Shown here: piece after piece, positions 52,818 through 62,201 of the stretch
Numbering within the stretch: position 1 is the first letter of the stretch
Layout of the letters: the number at the start of each line of letters is the position of its first letter
Assembly: GCF_923868895.1 (NCBI RefSeq)
Contig: NZ_OV350343.1
Location: 3,844,001-3,908,000, forward strand
Reading direction: 5' to 3'
Source: Halomonas sp. TD01
GTDB taxonomy: Bacteria > Pseudomonadota > Gammaproteobacteria > Pseudomonadales > Halomonadaceae
DNA: 64,000 nt
Notes under the pieces: model-generated
Seen by the model: only the letters and a program-made list of their open reading frames with translations
Told to the model about the DNA's origin: nothing
Database searches by the model: none
Program-made: the position numbers and the translations under genes

Positions 52818-54437
52818 ATGCATCGCTTAAACAATCTGACAATGAGAATGAGCTGGTCACTCGTTTTATTCTCTTTTCTGACATTACTGCTACTGCTGAG
52901 TGGCACCGGCCTCTACGCGGTCAATCATAGCCAGGAAAGCATCGAGCAATTCACCAACGTCAATGTCAATCAACAATCAACACTTAACAGAACCAATTCG
53001 TCGATACAAAATGTACGTTTACAAATGGGCCGTCTGTACGAAGAGCTGCTAGAGGCATCCCCTTCTCTTACTGCCGTTGAAAGACGCCAACGAGCTGATG
53101 AAATGCGTAGTCTGCTTGAAAACGCAGACAATGTGTTCGCTGAATTCCTTTCTTTATCATTCAACCCTTCTCATGAGCATTTCATTCGTGAAATAGATAG
53201 TAGCTTCAATAACATGATGGGTAACCAACTACTTCCTCAACTTGACTCGCTTTACCAAGGGGACACTGCTGGCTACCAACGCCTGCGCAATGGTACCCAT
53301 GATGCCTATGACACTTTTTATCAAGATGCCGTTAATTTTTTTCATACGGTAGAAGACGAAGGTAATAAGCGTTTGGATAACTTCTCTTCAGTGGTCAACT
53401 TAGCTAATTCAACTATTGTTACTGTATTCATCATCGCGTTAATCATCACTGCCATTGTCTACTGGGGCGTAAGCGTCAACTTAATTCGCCCAATGCAACG
53501 CATCAACGAGCACTTTCAACATATTGCTAAAGGCGATCTTTCTAGAGGAATTGAAGTGCATGGCCGAAATGAAATCGGCATTCTCTTCAACTCGCTACGC
53601 AACATGCAAAAAGATCTGCTGGAGACAGTCGCAACCGTGCGTCATAGCAGTGAAGAGGTCTTTGCAGGTGCACGGGAAATTGCGTTAGGCAACCAAGATC
53701 TCGCCTCGCGAACCGAACGTCAATCCGCGTCATTAACACAAACCGCCTCAAGCATTGAAGAAATGACGGCCACCATGGAACGCAACAGTGACAACGCAGC
53801 GCAGGCTAGCCACGTTGCTCAAGAGGCCGCGCGCAATGCACAACAAGGTGGTGATGTCGTGACTCATGTGGTTAGTAAAATGCATGAGATACGTCATAGC
53901 TCGCAACAGATTACTGACATAATTGGCCTAATTGACTCAATCGCTTTTCAGACCAATATTTTAGCGCTTAACGCGTCAGTTGAAGCCGCCCGGGCGGGTG
54001 AACATGGACGTGGATTTGCAGTGGTAGCGAGTGAAGTTCGCCTGCTTGCGACACGCAGCGCTAATGCCGCTGCGGATATCCGTCAATTGATTGCAACGTC
54101 AGTAAGTCAGATAGAAGCAGGCACTCAACAAGCTGACCTAGCCAGTGAGTCAATGGTCGCCATTATGGAATCTGTTAAACGTGTCACCACCTTAATGGAT
54201 GAGATCGCGGTGGCTAGCGAGGAGCAACGCATCGGCATCAACGAAGTTAATAGTGCCGTTGGCGAAATGGAGCAGACGACTCAGCAGAATGCTGCCATGG
54301 TGGAGCAAGCCAGCACCTCTGCGACTCAGTTAGAACATGAGGCTGAACGGTTAACCGAGGTGGTACTTAGGTTTAAACTCAACTCCGGCGATGAAAACAC
54401 CCAATCAAGTGTTCGGCTAGCTGCGTTAACTAACTAA
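52818..54437 (+). CDS. Methyl-accepting chemotaxis protein (four-helix-bundle sensor)
   Basis: 539 codons. TM1 at about residues 12-32, a periplasmic four-helix-bundle ligand domain of about 155 residues, TM2 at about 192-213 (STIVTVFIIALIITAIVYW), a HAMP domain (INLIRP-like; actual VNLIRPMQRINEHFQHIAKG), and the cytoplasmic signalling hairpin with DSIAFQTNILALNASVEAAR and RGFAVVASEVRLLATRSA. It feeds CheA/CheW. It has its own SD (GGAG) and a terminator upstream, so it is separate from the permease. A ligand among purines is possible from position only. No CheR-binding pentapeptide is seen at the C-terminus. Confidence 0.93.
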   Translation: MHRLNNLTMRMSWSLVLFSFLTLLLLLSGTGLYAVNHSQESIEQFTNVNVNQQSTLNRTNSSIQNVRLQMGRLYEELLEASPSLTAVERRQRADEMRSLLENADNVFAEFLSLSFNPSHEHFIREIDSSFNNMMGNQLLPQLDSLYQGDTAGYQRLRNGTHDAYDTFYQDAVNFFHTVEDEGNKRLDNFSSVVNLANSTIVTVFIIALIITAIVYWGVSVNLIRPMQRINEHFQHIAKGDLSRGIEVHGRNEIGILFNSLRNMQKDLLETVATVRHSSEEVFAGAREIALGNQDLASRTERQSASLTQTASSIEEMTATMERNSDNAAQASHVAQEAARNAQQGGDVVTHVVSKMHEIRHSSQQITDIIGLIDSIAFQTNILALNASVEAARAGEHGRGFAVVASEVRLLATRSANAAADIRQLIATSVSQIEAGTQQADLASESMVAIMESVKRVTTLMDEIAVASEEQRIGINEVNSAVGEMEQTTQQNAAMVEQASTSATQLEHEAERLTEVVLRFKLNSGDENTQSSVRLAALTN

Positions 54438-54469
54438 GCCACACCTTGCACATAGAGCCAAACGCCATA

Positions 54470-54489
54470 TACTGTATATATAAACATAT
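54470..54489 (+). promoter_or_regulatory. LexA (SOS) box
   Basis: TACTGTATATATAAACATAT matches the gammaproteobacterial LexA consensus (TACTGTATATATATACAGTA) at 16 of 20 positions, with the left CTG half intact. It ends 34 bp before the radical SAM start. PA0069, the likely orthologue, is known as a member of the LexA regulon of Pseudomonas aeruginosa. Confidence 0.7.
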
Positions 54490-54523
54490 ATGGCAACTCT
54501 AGTCCGTGCAGAGGTGGCAACTA

Positions 54524-55600
54524 ATGGCTTCTTCCCCTTCCAGCGCTACCGTATATAAAGGACGCGGTGCGACATACGACCCACATAACCGCTTCGCGCC
54601 AACCTGCAGCGTGGTAGAGGATGATGGCTGGTGGCATGAAGAAGCCACGACAACGCTGGCAACGGAAGTACGCGAGGAACCCAGCAAGAGCGCACTTTCC
54701 TGGAACCGGTCGCCGGATTTGCCCTTTGACCGCTCACTCAATCCATATCGCGGCTGCGAGCATGGCTGCATCTACTGCTACGCTCGCACTTCCCACGCCT
54801 ACTGGGATTTATCACCGGGGCTCGATTTTGAAACTAAATTAATCGCCCGCACAGGACTAGTTGAGCACTTAACAGACGAGCTTAGCCACCCACATTATGT
54901 ATGTCGTCCTATCAACCTTTCCGGCAACACCGACTGCTATCAGCCGCTGGAAGCAAAATATCAAACAACTCGTCGTTTATTAGAGCTGCTACTGGCATGC
55001 AGGCATCCGGTCACCCTAGTCACTAAAAGTACACTAATACTGCGGGATTTAGACCTGCTCGCAGAGATGGCCGAGCACCGGTTAGTGCGGGTGTTTGTTA
55101 GCCTGACAAGCCTGGATGCCAACCTAAAGCGTACCTTGGAACCCCGGGCGGCCTCGCCTCAGGCGCGCTTGAAAGTGATCCGCGAGCTCAACACCGCAGG
55201 CATTCCAGTGGGTACGCTGGTCTCACCGATTATTCCTGGCCTTACTGACCACGAAATTGAACGCATTCTTGAAGCGGCCAGCCGCGCTGGCGCTCGCACA
55301 GCAACGTGGATGCTGCTACGCCTTCCCCACGAGGTCGCACCAATGTTTGAAGCATGGCTACAAGCCCACTACCCAGAGCGAGTTGCTAAGGTAATGAGCC
55401 TGATTCGCCAATGCCGAAGCGGCAAAAACTACGATGCACAATTTGGTAAACGCTTCCGGGGTGAAGGTGTATTTGCCGACTTGATCGCCCAGCGCTTTAA
55501 TCGCGCCAGCCGCCAGTGGAACATGCAGCCACGCACCGAACAGGGCCTGAACACCCACGACTTTCGACCACCCCAGGCGCAAGGGGATTTATTCATTTAA
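54524..55600 (+). CDS. PA0069-family radical SAM protein (SplB-like)
   Basis: 358 codons from ATG 54524, with AGAGGTGG just upstream. The [4Fe-4S]/SAM motif is CEHGCIYCYARTSHAYWDL, preceded by the family block NRSPDLPFDRSLNPYRGC. The remaining TIM-barrel-like part has NLSGNTDCYQPLEAKYQTTR and LRVFVSLTSLD-like sequence (actual VRVFVSLTSLDANLKRTLEP). The family is distantly related to spore photoproduct lyase, but its reaction is unknown. An SOS box upstream suggests a role in DNA damage response. A small winged-helix gene follows at 43 bp. Confidence 0.9.
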   Translation: MASSPSSATVYKGRGATYDPHNRFAPTCSVVEDDGWWHEEATTTLATEVREEPSKSALSWNRSPDLPFDRSLNPYRGCEHGCIYCYARTSHAYWDLSPGLDFETKLIARTGLVEHLTDELSHPHYVCRPINLSGNTDCYQPLEAKYQTTRRLLELLLACRHPVTLVTKSTLILRDLDLLAEMAEHRLVRVFVSLTSLDANLKRTLEPRAASPQARLKVIRELNTAGIPVGTLVSPIIPGLTDHEIERILEAASRAGARTATWMLLRLPHEVAPMFEAWLQAHYPERVAKVMSLIRQCRSGKNYDAQFGKRFRGEGVFADLIAQRFNRASRQWNMQPRTEQGLNTHDFRPPQAQGDLFI

Positions 55601-55643
55601 GCTAAGCCTCTTGATCTAGTAGCTTCCCGCCAAAGGAAATTCA

Positions 55644-55940
55644 ATGACATCGCTTAGCAAGACCAAATCAAGTTTTTACCGCCGCTTGTATGTCGCGCAT
55701 TTAATTGAGCAAGGCGTCGCAAGCGTACCAGCGTTAATCGAGGCTACCGGTATGCCTCGTCGTACCGCGCAAGACACTATCACCTCACTTGCGGAGCTGG
55801 ATATCGAGTGTGTATTCGAGAAAGGCGAAGGTGAGCGCCATAATATTGGCCACTACCAGATACGTGACTGGGGGGCGATAGATCCTCACTGGGTTGCTAC
55901 TCATGCGGAACGGCTAAAGCAGTCTCTTGGTTACGCTTAA
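55644..55940 (+). CDS. Small winged helix-turn-helix protein
   Basis: 98 codons, AAAGGAAA before ATG. The sequence FYRRLYVAHLIEQGVASVPA LIEATGMPRRTAQDTITSLAEL (two adjoining blocks) reads as a winged helix-turn-helix, with a beta-wing around GEGERHNIGHYQIRDWG. It is known as a conserved uncharacterised protein in related bacteria. It lies 43 bp after the radical SAM gene on the same strand and so may be co-transcribed and SOS-linked. It meets the ATPase gene convergently with an 8-bp gap. Confidence 0.75.
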   Translation: MTSLSKTKSSFYRRLYVAHLIEQGVASVPALIEATGMPRRTAQDTITSLAELDIECVFEKGEGERHNIGHYQIRDWGAIDPHWVATHAERLKQSLGYA

Positions 55941-55948
55941 ACACTGGC

Positions 55949-58147
55949 TCATTGTTCCGGCTCAGACCATGCGAATCGTGCGGCGTTAAGCGTCACGCTG
56001 AGCGAGCTTATTGCCATGGCGAGTACTGCGATCAACGGTGGTATCGCCATGACGACCACCACGCCAAGTGCCAAGGTGTTATAAAGTGCCGAAAAGACAA
56101 GATTTTGCTCCATAACGCGCCGCGTACGCTTGGCGATGTTGAGCAATTTCACTACCCCACCAATCCCTGGCGTCATGAGTTGGGCGGATGCTCCCTCGCG
56201 GGCAGCTTCGCTGGCACTCAGTGGGGCAATGCCAGCGTCTGCTGCCGCCAAGCTTAGCGTATCGTTTAGGCCATCTCCTACAAACAGTGTTGGCGATGGT
56301 AACCCACGTAATAGCCGTGCCTTGGCTTCCGGTGAGCGCTGGGCATAGCAAGCTTCGCGCACCAGACCAACACGCTCGCCTAACCAACTAACCGCACCCT
56401 GTCGATCACCACTGATCATTGCAACCAAATAACCTGACGCGAGCAAGTGCTTCACGCTTAGCTCCGCACCGTCGACGGGTTGATCGGTCAGGTAGAACGT
56501 CGCCAGCCAGCCTGAATCATCCGCCAGCATTACTTGGGAAGCAAAAGCCAGCGTGGCCTCTTCCGCTTGGGAAGGAACATCAACCTGCTGTCGTGTCAGC
56601 CAACCGGCGCTACCTATCATCAGACATTCACCGTTTACAAGGCGAACACGGCGTCCTTCCCCGGGGAATTCATCAATGTCTTCTATGGAAGGCTGAAAGC
56701 TTTGTTGATCTTGGCCACCCGACCAACGCGCCAATGCTTGCGCCAACGGATGTTCGCTCCCGGCAACGGCGCTGGTGAGCTTGTGCTGCAGCATGTGTTC
56801 ATCCATGCCACCCCGTGCTTGCCAGTGCAGTACCGCATGGCATCCTGTCGTTAAGGTTCCGGTTTTATCCAGCGCTACTGAACGAATACGCGCCAAGATT
56901 TCTAGCGCGGCGGGATCGCGCAGCGCGATACCTTGCTGCATAGCCTGACCGCTACCCGCAAGACTAGCCAACGGCACCGCCAGCCCAACGGCACAGGGGC
57001 ATGCCACCACGAGCACTGAGAGCGCACGCACCAATGCATCCTCCCACCCCAATCCAACGAGTAGCGTACCAAGCAACGTCACTAGCGAGAGCACAAGTGC
57101 CAAAGGACTTAACCAAGCGGCAAAACGGTCGGCTAGTTTCTGCAGTTCCCCTTTTTGGGCCTGATAGCGGCGCATTTCATGACGCAGTCGATCCAATCGG
57201 CGTTTACCAACCCCCGCAGTGACCTGTATTACCAGTGGCGTTGTGCCTAAGTAGCGACAGCCGGCGTACACTTTCTGCCCTACATTGAAGTGACGTGGCA
57301 AGCTTTCACCGGTCAGTGAGGCGGTATCAATCCAACCGGGAGCATCAAGAATGCCATCTAGCGTCACTAACTCCCCCGGCGCTAGCTTAACGCGCGTACC
57401 CGCGACCACATCATTGACAGGTAGTAAGACCCAGCCCCCCTTTTGCCAAGCGCTTATAGCTGCATCTGGCAACGCCAGTGCATCCAGCGCTTTCAGTCCA
57501 CGTTGGCGGCACAGCGTTTCTACCAGTCGCCCAACGAGCAACAGCACTATCAGCATAACCGCCGTATCGAAATACACCTCCGCCGAGCCCCGCCACAACA
57601 ACCCAATCGACACACTCACTGCACCGATCGCGCCAAGGCTAACCAGCACATCCATCCCTGGGCGTTTGGCAAGTAACGTGCGCCAGCCCGCTCGGTAAAA
57701 CGGCAGGCCCGAATACACCACCACTGGCAGTGCAAAGGCACCCGATATCCAGGCCACCACTTGCTCTATCGATGCGCTCGGTAGCGCTCCCACATAAATA
57801 AGCAATGATGCCAACATCGTCCACATACCGAATACGGCGCCTACTAACAACCGCAAGGTAAGGTAGCGGCTCTCCTGTTCAAGACGTTCATGGGCATCAT
57901 CAACGGCTTCTAATTCAGTTAGCCGATAGCCTAACCGTTTGACTACCGGCGCAAGCTCCGTCAGATCGACTGCCTCTCGCGCACCTTTCACCCACACGGT
58001 TGCCGTGGGGTAATGAACGCTAGCGTCGATGACCCCAGGCAGACGTGTTAGCGCACCCTCTACCGCCAGAGCACAGCTGGTACACCACATACCATGTAAA
58101 GTGTAAAGGGGAGTGTTATGGCCAGAAGTCTCATTGTCTTCTGGCAT
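55949..58147 (-). CDS. Copper-translocating P1B-type ATPase
   Basis: 732 codons taking ATG 58147 (MPEDNETSGHN) as start, since the longer frame runs into the neighbouring gene. N-terminal heavy-metal domain with GMWCTSCALAVEGALTRLPG, eight membrane helices with the CPC motif (VACPCAVGLA), the phosphorylation site DKTGTLTTG, the HP motif (EHPLAQAL) and the hinge GDGLNDTLSLAAADAG. It exports Cu+. Its place at the end of the cytochrome oxidase operon suggests a CcoI/CopA2-like role in supplying copper to the oxidase rather than detoxification (inference). Confidence 0.9.
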   Translation of the reverse strand: MPEDNETSGHNTPLYTLHGMWCTSCALAVEGALTRLPGVIDASVHYPTATVWVKGAREAVDLTELAPVVKRLGYRLTELEAVDDAHERLEQESRYLTLRLLVGAVFGMWTMLASLLIYVGALPSASIEQVVAWISGAFALPVVVYSGLPFYRAGWRTLLAKRPGMDVLVSLGAIGAVSVSIGLLWRGSAEVYFDTAVMLIVLLLVGRLVETLCRQRGLKALDALALPDAAISAWQKGGWVLLPVNDVVAGTRVKLAPGELVTLDGILDAPGWIDTASLTGESLPRHFNVGQKVYAGCRYLGTTPLVIQVTAGVGKRRLDRLRHEMRRYQAQKGELQKLADRFAAWLSPLALVLSLVTLLGTLLVGLGWEDALVRALSVLVVACPCAVGLAVPLASLAGSGQAMQQGIALRDPAALEILARIRSVALDKTGTLTTGCHAVLHWQARGGMDEHMLQHKLTSAVAGSEHPLAQALARWSGGQDQQSFQPSIEDIDEFPGEGRRVRLVNGECLMIGSAGWLTRQQVDVPSQAEEATLAFASQVMLADDSGWLATFYLTDQPVDGAELSVKHLLASGYLVAMISGDRQGAVSWLGERVGLVREACYAQRSPEAKARLLRGLPSPTLFVGDGLNDTLSLAAADAGIAPLSASEAAREGASAQLMTPGIGGVVKLLNIAKRTRRVMEQNLVFSALYNTLALGVVVVMAIPPLIAVLAMAISSLSVTLNAARFAWSEPEQ

Positions 58148-58170
58148 CGAGTTAACGTGGGCGCTATGAC

Positions 58171-58527
58171 TTATAGGCAAGGCGGCACACTGATAATCGG
58201 CATACCTGCAAACACCACGCCGAAAGCAGAAAACAAATACAGCCACGCCGAGACAGTGGCATGAAAGCGCTGGCGTCCTTGATGCTGCTTCGCCACTTGG
58301 CAACTCCCCCAGGCAAGCGCCGCAAGCCCCACGGCAGTGATGAAGCTAACGCCGCCTAATACGGCATTAAGCCCAGTGAGGGCACCCGCTTCTGGCGGCG
58401 GTGGCACCACTGCACAGGCCACTGAAAGGCCGCTGTAAACCGCCACAAACCATAGGCTCCACAGCGTTAGTCCGATAATTAAGTGAATGGGGTGCGTAAA
58501 ATGAAGTCGTGTCAGCACCATCGCCAT
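58171..58527 (-). CDS. Small membrane protein of the oxidase operon, unknown
   Basis: 118 codons with three or four hydrophobic segments (LIIGLTLWSLWFVAVYSGLS, VLGGVSFITAVGLAALAWGS, WLYLFSAFGVVFAGMPIISV). It starts by overlapping the ctaD stop codon (TAATG), so it is translationally coupled to the oxidase. I do not recognise the family. Similar small proteins accompany caa3-type oxidases, where an assembly or accessory role is supposed. Confidence 0.75.
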   Translation of the reverse strand: MAMVLTRLHFTHPIHLIIGLTLWSLWFVAVYSGLSVACAVVPPPPEAGALTGLNAVLGGVSFITAVGLAALAWGSCQVAKQHQGRQRFHATVSAWLYLFSAFGVVFAGMPIISVPPCL

Positions 58528-61052
58528 TACCCTCCTATCACCCGAGGCAGTATCGCCAACGCCCCCACTAACAACCAGAACGTGACCACGTTATAGCGCC
58601 ACAGTAACGCCACTACGGCAGGTTCAAACGGCGCATGCGCACCCACATAGCCATAGCCAACGCGCAGGCCTTGTAGCACCGTTAAGATAACCGCCAGTCC
58701 ACCGTGAAAAAGCGCATACACAAGCCCTACCAGCATCACTGCATCGTGGGTGGTTTGGGTGGGTGAAAGCTCCGCATTGAAAAAAGCCCAACCGGTTAGT
58801 GCCACCTGGATAGCGCCAAAGGCACCTGATAGATAAAGCCCCGCTCCCAGGCCTCTATCGTGCTGCTGGCGTAGCCCACGCACTAGCTTTTCTATCACTA
58901 GGCTGCCTGCCAGTATGGCTAAACCTGCAACCACCATCGCCATTAAAGAAAGCGGTGAGGTATCAGGCATTTGCCACTCTGGTGAAACCGTCCATAGATA
59001 GAACCAACCGAACAGGTAGGAAAGAAAGAACGACCCGTTGGCAATTAGGAAAACGGCCATAGCCCAAAGCCCAGGGCCATCCATCGTACGTGAGTGCAGC
59101 GGTGGGTCTCCTGGGGCCACACCGGCTTCCGGCGCGGCGTTAGGGTGCACACCGTTTTCCCACGACCAGCGCAGTAGAAATATGCCGGCAATCACTACAA
59201 AGATACCCGCTAGCGCGTATACACGGGTTAATAAGCTAATGCACACTACCGCCAACGCTGCTGCGGCAAACAGCGGCCACCATGAGTTACCGGGCAGGTG
59301 AATGATTTCGCGCACTTTGCCAGTAATCGGGTCGGTACCCCACATTTCACGCCGACCGTGGGAAGGCACCGCTAAGCCGTGCTTACCTTCCGCCATAGTG
59401 CGCGGCAAACTTGGGTCATCCCACAGTGGATGGCGGCTTTCCACATTAGGCAGGCTTACAAAGTTATAGGCACTGGGGGGCATCGTGTTAGCCCACTCCA
59501 GCGTATCGGCATTCCAGGGGTTGTGTTTAGCCGGTTTCCCGAAACGAAAGTGCAGCGCAATATCCAGCAGCACCATGGCAATACCCGCCGATAGCACAAA
59601 GCTACTTACCGATGAGAGCAGGTTATAAATCTCCCAGCCGGAGCCAGCCTCATAGGTATAAACACGCCTGGGCATGCCTAAAAGCCCCGTCCAATGCATG
59701 ATCAAAAAAGTACCGTTAAAGCCTAAAAAGGTCAGCCAGAAACCCCAACGCCCCAGGTTTTCTGACGGCATACGTCCGGAAAATAGCGGCAACCAGTAGT
59801 AAAGCCCTGCAATCAATGGAAAGAACATGCCACCGACCAGGACATAGTGCATGTGAGCCACCACAAAGTGGGTATCGTGCACCTGCCAGTTAAACGGCAC
59901 TAGCGCTAGCATCACCCCTGTTAAACCACCGCAAACGAAAATAATCAAAAAGCCCATTACCCAAAGCATGGGCAGTTTCATTTTAGGTTTACCCAGCCAC
60001 AAGGTAGCCAACCAAACGAACACTTGAATCGCCGTTGGCACCGCCACCAGCATGCTAGCCGCCGAGAAAAATGCCTGAGCTAACTGTGGTATACCCACCG
60101 TAAACATGTGATGTACCCAAAGCCCAAAACTGATAAAGCCCATAATAGTGATAGCGGCTACCACCCAGCCGTAACCTACAATGGGCCGCCCGGCAAAAAC
60201 CGGTATTAGTGTGGAAACAATGCCTGCTGCAGGCAAAAAGATGATGTACACCTCAGGATGGCCAAACAGCCAAAACAGATGCTGCCATAGTAAAGGATCG
60301 CCACCGCCTGCAATCTGGAAAAATGGCATACCAACCGCGCGCTCAAGTTCAAGCAGTATGCTGCCGAGAATCAGCGGTGGAAATCCCACCACAATCATTA
60401 GCGCCATGGCCAGGATATACCAAGCAAACAGCGGCATTTTATGCAGCGCCATACCCTGGGTGCGGGTGCGCAAAATTGACACCACCAACTCTACACCCGC
60501 AGACACCGCGGAAATTTCCACAAAGGTGATCCCCAGCAGCCAAAAATCTGAGCCCAAGTCAGGAGCGAACTCTTTACTGCTAAGGGGGGTGTACATAAAC
60601 CAGCCGCTGGAAGGTGCCATTTCAATAATCAGGCTGGAAGTAAGGATAATCCCGCCAAACAAATAGCAAAAATAGCCGAGTGACGTTAGCCGAGGGCACA
60701 CCAGGTCACGGGCACCGATCATTTTTGGAATCAGATAAATCGCCAGTCCTTCCAGCATAGGAATAGCGAATAGAAACATCATCACCGTGCCATGCATGGT
60801 GGTGACCTGATTATAAATATCTGGCGACATGAAATCTTGGTCGGGCATCGCCAACTGGGTTCGCACCAGCATTGCCAAAATGCCGCCAATAAGGAAAAAC
60901 ACCATCCCAGTGACCATAAAACGCAGGCCAAGCGTGGTGTGGTTGACGATAGTTAAAGATCTTAAACCTTTGGGATTGCCCCAAATCGCGTGCAAGTCTT
61001 CATGCAACTGCTGCGGGTCATGCTCAATGGCCTCTTGATTTACGCTCTTCAT
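58527..61052 (-). CDS. ctaD: Cytochrome c oxidase subunit I+III fusion
   Basis: 841 codons from ATG 61052, overlapping the ctaC stop (ATGA), with GGAGG upstream. Residues about 1-560 are subunit I: WLFGHPEVYIIFLPAAG (CuB His cross-linked to Tyr), VHHMFTVG (CuB His pair) and HYVLVGGMFF (haem ligands; VAHMHYVL). Residues about 600-841 are subunit III-like, with several membrane helices (ALWAMAVFLIANGSFFLSYL-like segment, actual LWAMAVFLIANGSFFLSYLF). It reduces O2 to water and pumps protons in the inner membrane. Fusion of I and III is known in caa3-type oxidases. No separate ctaE is present nearby. Confidence 0.93.
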   Translation of the reverse strand: MKSVNQEAIEHDPQQLHEDLHAIWGNPKGLRSLTIVNHTTLGLRFMVTGMVFFLIGGILAMLVRTQLAMPDQDFMSPDIYNQVTTMHGTVMMFLFAIPMLEGLAIYLIPKMIGARDLVCPRLTSLGYFCYLFGGIILTSSLIIEMAPSSGWFMYTPLSSKEFAPDLGSDFWLLGITFVEISAVSAGVELVVSILRTRTQGMALHKMPLFAWYILAMALMIVVGFPPLILGSILLELERAVGMPFFQIAGGGDPLLWQHLFWLFGHPEVYIIFLPAAGIVSTLIPVFAGRPIVGYGWVVAAITIMGFISFGLWVHHMFTVGIPQLAQAFFSAASMLVAVPTAIQVFVWLATLWLGKPKMKLPMLWVMGFLIIFVCGGLTGVMLALVPFNWQVHDTHFVVAHMHYVLVGGMFFPLIAGLYYWLPLFSGRMPSENLGRWGFWLTFLGFNGTFLIMHWTGLLGMPRRVYTYEAGSGWEIYNLLSSVSSFVLSAGIAMVLLDIALHFRFGKPAKHNPWNADTLEWANTMPPSAYNFVSLPNVESRHPLWDDPSLPRTMAEGKHGLAVPSHGRREMWGTDPITGKVREIIHLPGNSWWPLFAAAALAVVCISLLTRVYALAGIFVVIAGIFLLRWSWENGVHPNAAPEAGVAPGDPPLHSRTMDGPGLWAMAVFLIANGSFFLSYLFGWFYLWTVSPEWQMPDTSPLSLMAMVVAGLAILAGSLVIEKLVRGLRQQHDRGLGAGLYLSGAFGAIQVALTGWAFFNAELSPTQTTHDAVMLVGLVYALFHGGLAVILTVLQGLRVGYGYVGAHAPFEPAVVALLWRYNVVTFWLLVGALAILPRVIGG

Positions 61053-62116
61053 GGGGTCAAGGCCTCCAGCCAAGCACCCAGGGCATCCAAGGTGTCCGTT
61101 TCAATACCATTGTGGGCAGGCATTCTATTACCGGGCTTCAGCGTTTGATGATGCTGCAACCAGTGGCTAACCGCCCCCTCTTCCATGGCAATCACCCCCG
61201 CTCCCAGCATGGCGCGACCGCCCACATCGGAAAGCGTTGGGCCAACGCCCCTTTGGCTAATCCCGGCTACCTGGTGGCAACTGGCGCAGTGCGTCATAAA
61301 GGCATCTCGTGCGCCATCGTAAGCGTCATCACTAAGGGCGAGTTCGCGAAGCGATGTCGCTTGCCTTGCGGTTAACCACGCCTCAAACTCGCTGCGAGGT
61401 ACGGCTTCCACATGCAACCGCATATGGGCGTGGCCCACGCCGCAAAGCTCAGCACACTGAGCACCAAACACCGCTGGCTCATCGGCTTCTAAACGAATTT
61501 TATTTACTCGGCCCGGCAGCATATCTATTTTCCCCCCTAGCCGAGGCACCCAAAACGCATGAATCACGTCGGCGCCACTGACGTGAAAGTCTACCGGCTC
61601 GCCCGCGGGCATAACCAGTTGATTTGCAGTGACAACTTCACCACCTTCCGCACCGGGGTAGCGCACTTCCCACCACCACTGATGACCAATCACCTCGATG
61701 ACTTCCGGCGGCTCGCTCATGGGTAGCGTTAGCATCCGCTGGCCAGCAGGGACACCAAACAGTAGCAGCGCGGTAATGCTGGCCACAGGCAACATAATGC
61801 CGCCACCAATAATCCAGCGACGAGCGATACGGCGCTCCTGGGCAGGTGTGCGTTCTACGTTTCTTGGTTTGAAGGCGTAAAGCCAAAGTACTGTCACTCC
61901 GATCAGTACAATGGTGGCAAACCCGAGCATTACCCACCAAATTAGCCGCACGTCTCGCGCAGCAGGCCCGGCAGGGTCTAAGATGGAGGTATCGCCTGTA
62001 CAGCCAGCAAGACCTATCACCATGACAGCCCATAGTAAGCAAACCATGCGATTGACCCATCGGCATGATAAGCGTTGAATACTCGCAATAGACGTTGCGC
62101 TGTTACGTTCCCTCAT
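61049..62116 (-). CDS. ctaC: Cytochrome c oxidase subunit II with cytochrome c domain (caa3 type)
   Basis: About 355 codons with ATG 62116 as the likely start; ATG 62173 and 62047 are alternatives. The lipoprotein-type signal VCLLWAVMVIGLAGC has a lipobox cysteine. After two membrane segments comes the CuA cupredoxin domain (GAQCAELCGVGHAHMRLHVE, with Cys, Cys, His and Met ligands; HQWWWEVRYPG for the electron entry Trp). The C-terminus adds a c-type haem domain (HCASCHQVAG), making it a caa3-type subunit that takes electrons from a fused cytochrome c. First gene of the operon, divergent from the DUF2231 gene. Confidence 0.92.
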   Translation of the reverse strand: MRERNSATSIASIQRLSCRWVNRMVCLLWAVMVIGLAGCTGDTSILDPAGPAARDVRLIWWVMLGFATIVLIGVTVLWLYAFKPRNVERTPAQERRIARRWIIGGGIMLPVASITALLLFGVPAGQRMLTLPMSEPPEVIEVIGHQWWWEVRYPGAEGGEVVTANQLVMPAGEPVDFHVSGADVIHAFWVPRLGGKIDMLPGRVNKIRLEADEPAVFGAQCAELCGVGHAHMRLHVEAVPRSEFEAWLTARQATSLRELALSDDAYDGARDAFMTHCASCHQVAGISQRGVGPTLSDVGGRAMLGAGVIAMEEGAVSHWLQHHQTLKPGNRMPAHNGIETDTLDALGAWLEALTP

Positions 62117-62201
62117 TAGCAGTTTCCCTATCGTACTGTTTATCTGAGCGACTGTTTCGCTTTGTCTACCCATTTACTTTGTCTACACACAGGAAGTGAC
62201 C

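Noticed and set aside
58148..58303. N-terminal extension of the copper ATPase
   Set aside because: It overlaps the preceding membrane-protein gene, reads as low-quality sequence, and the ATG at 58147 gives the normal family N-terminus.
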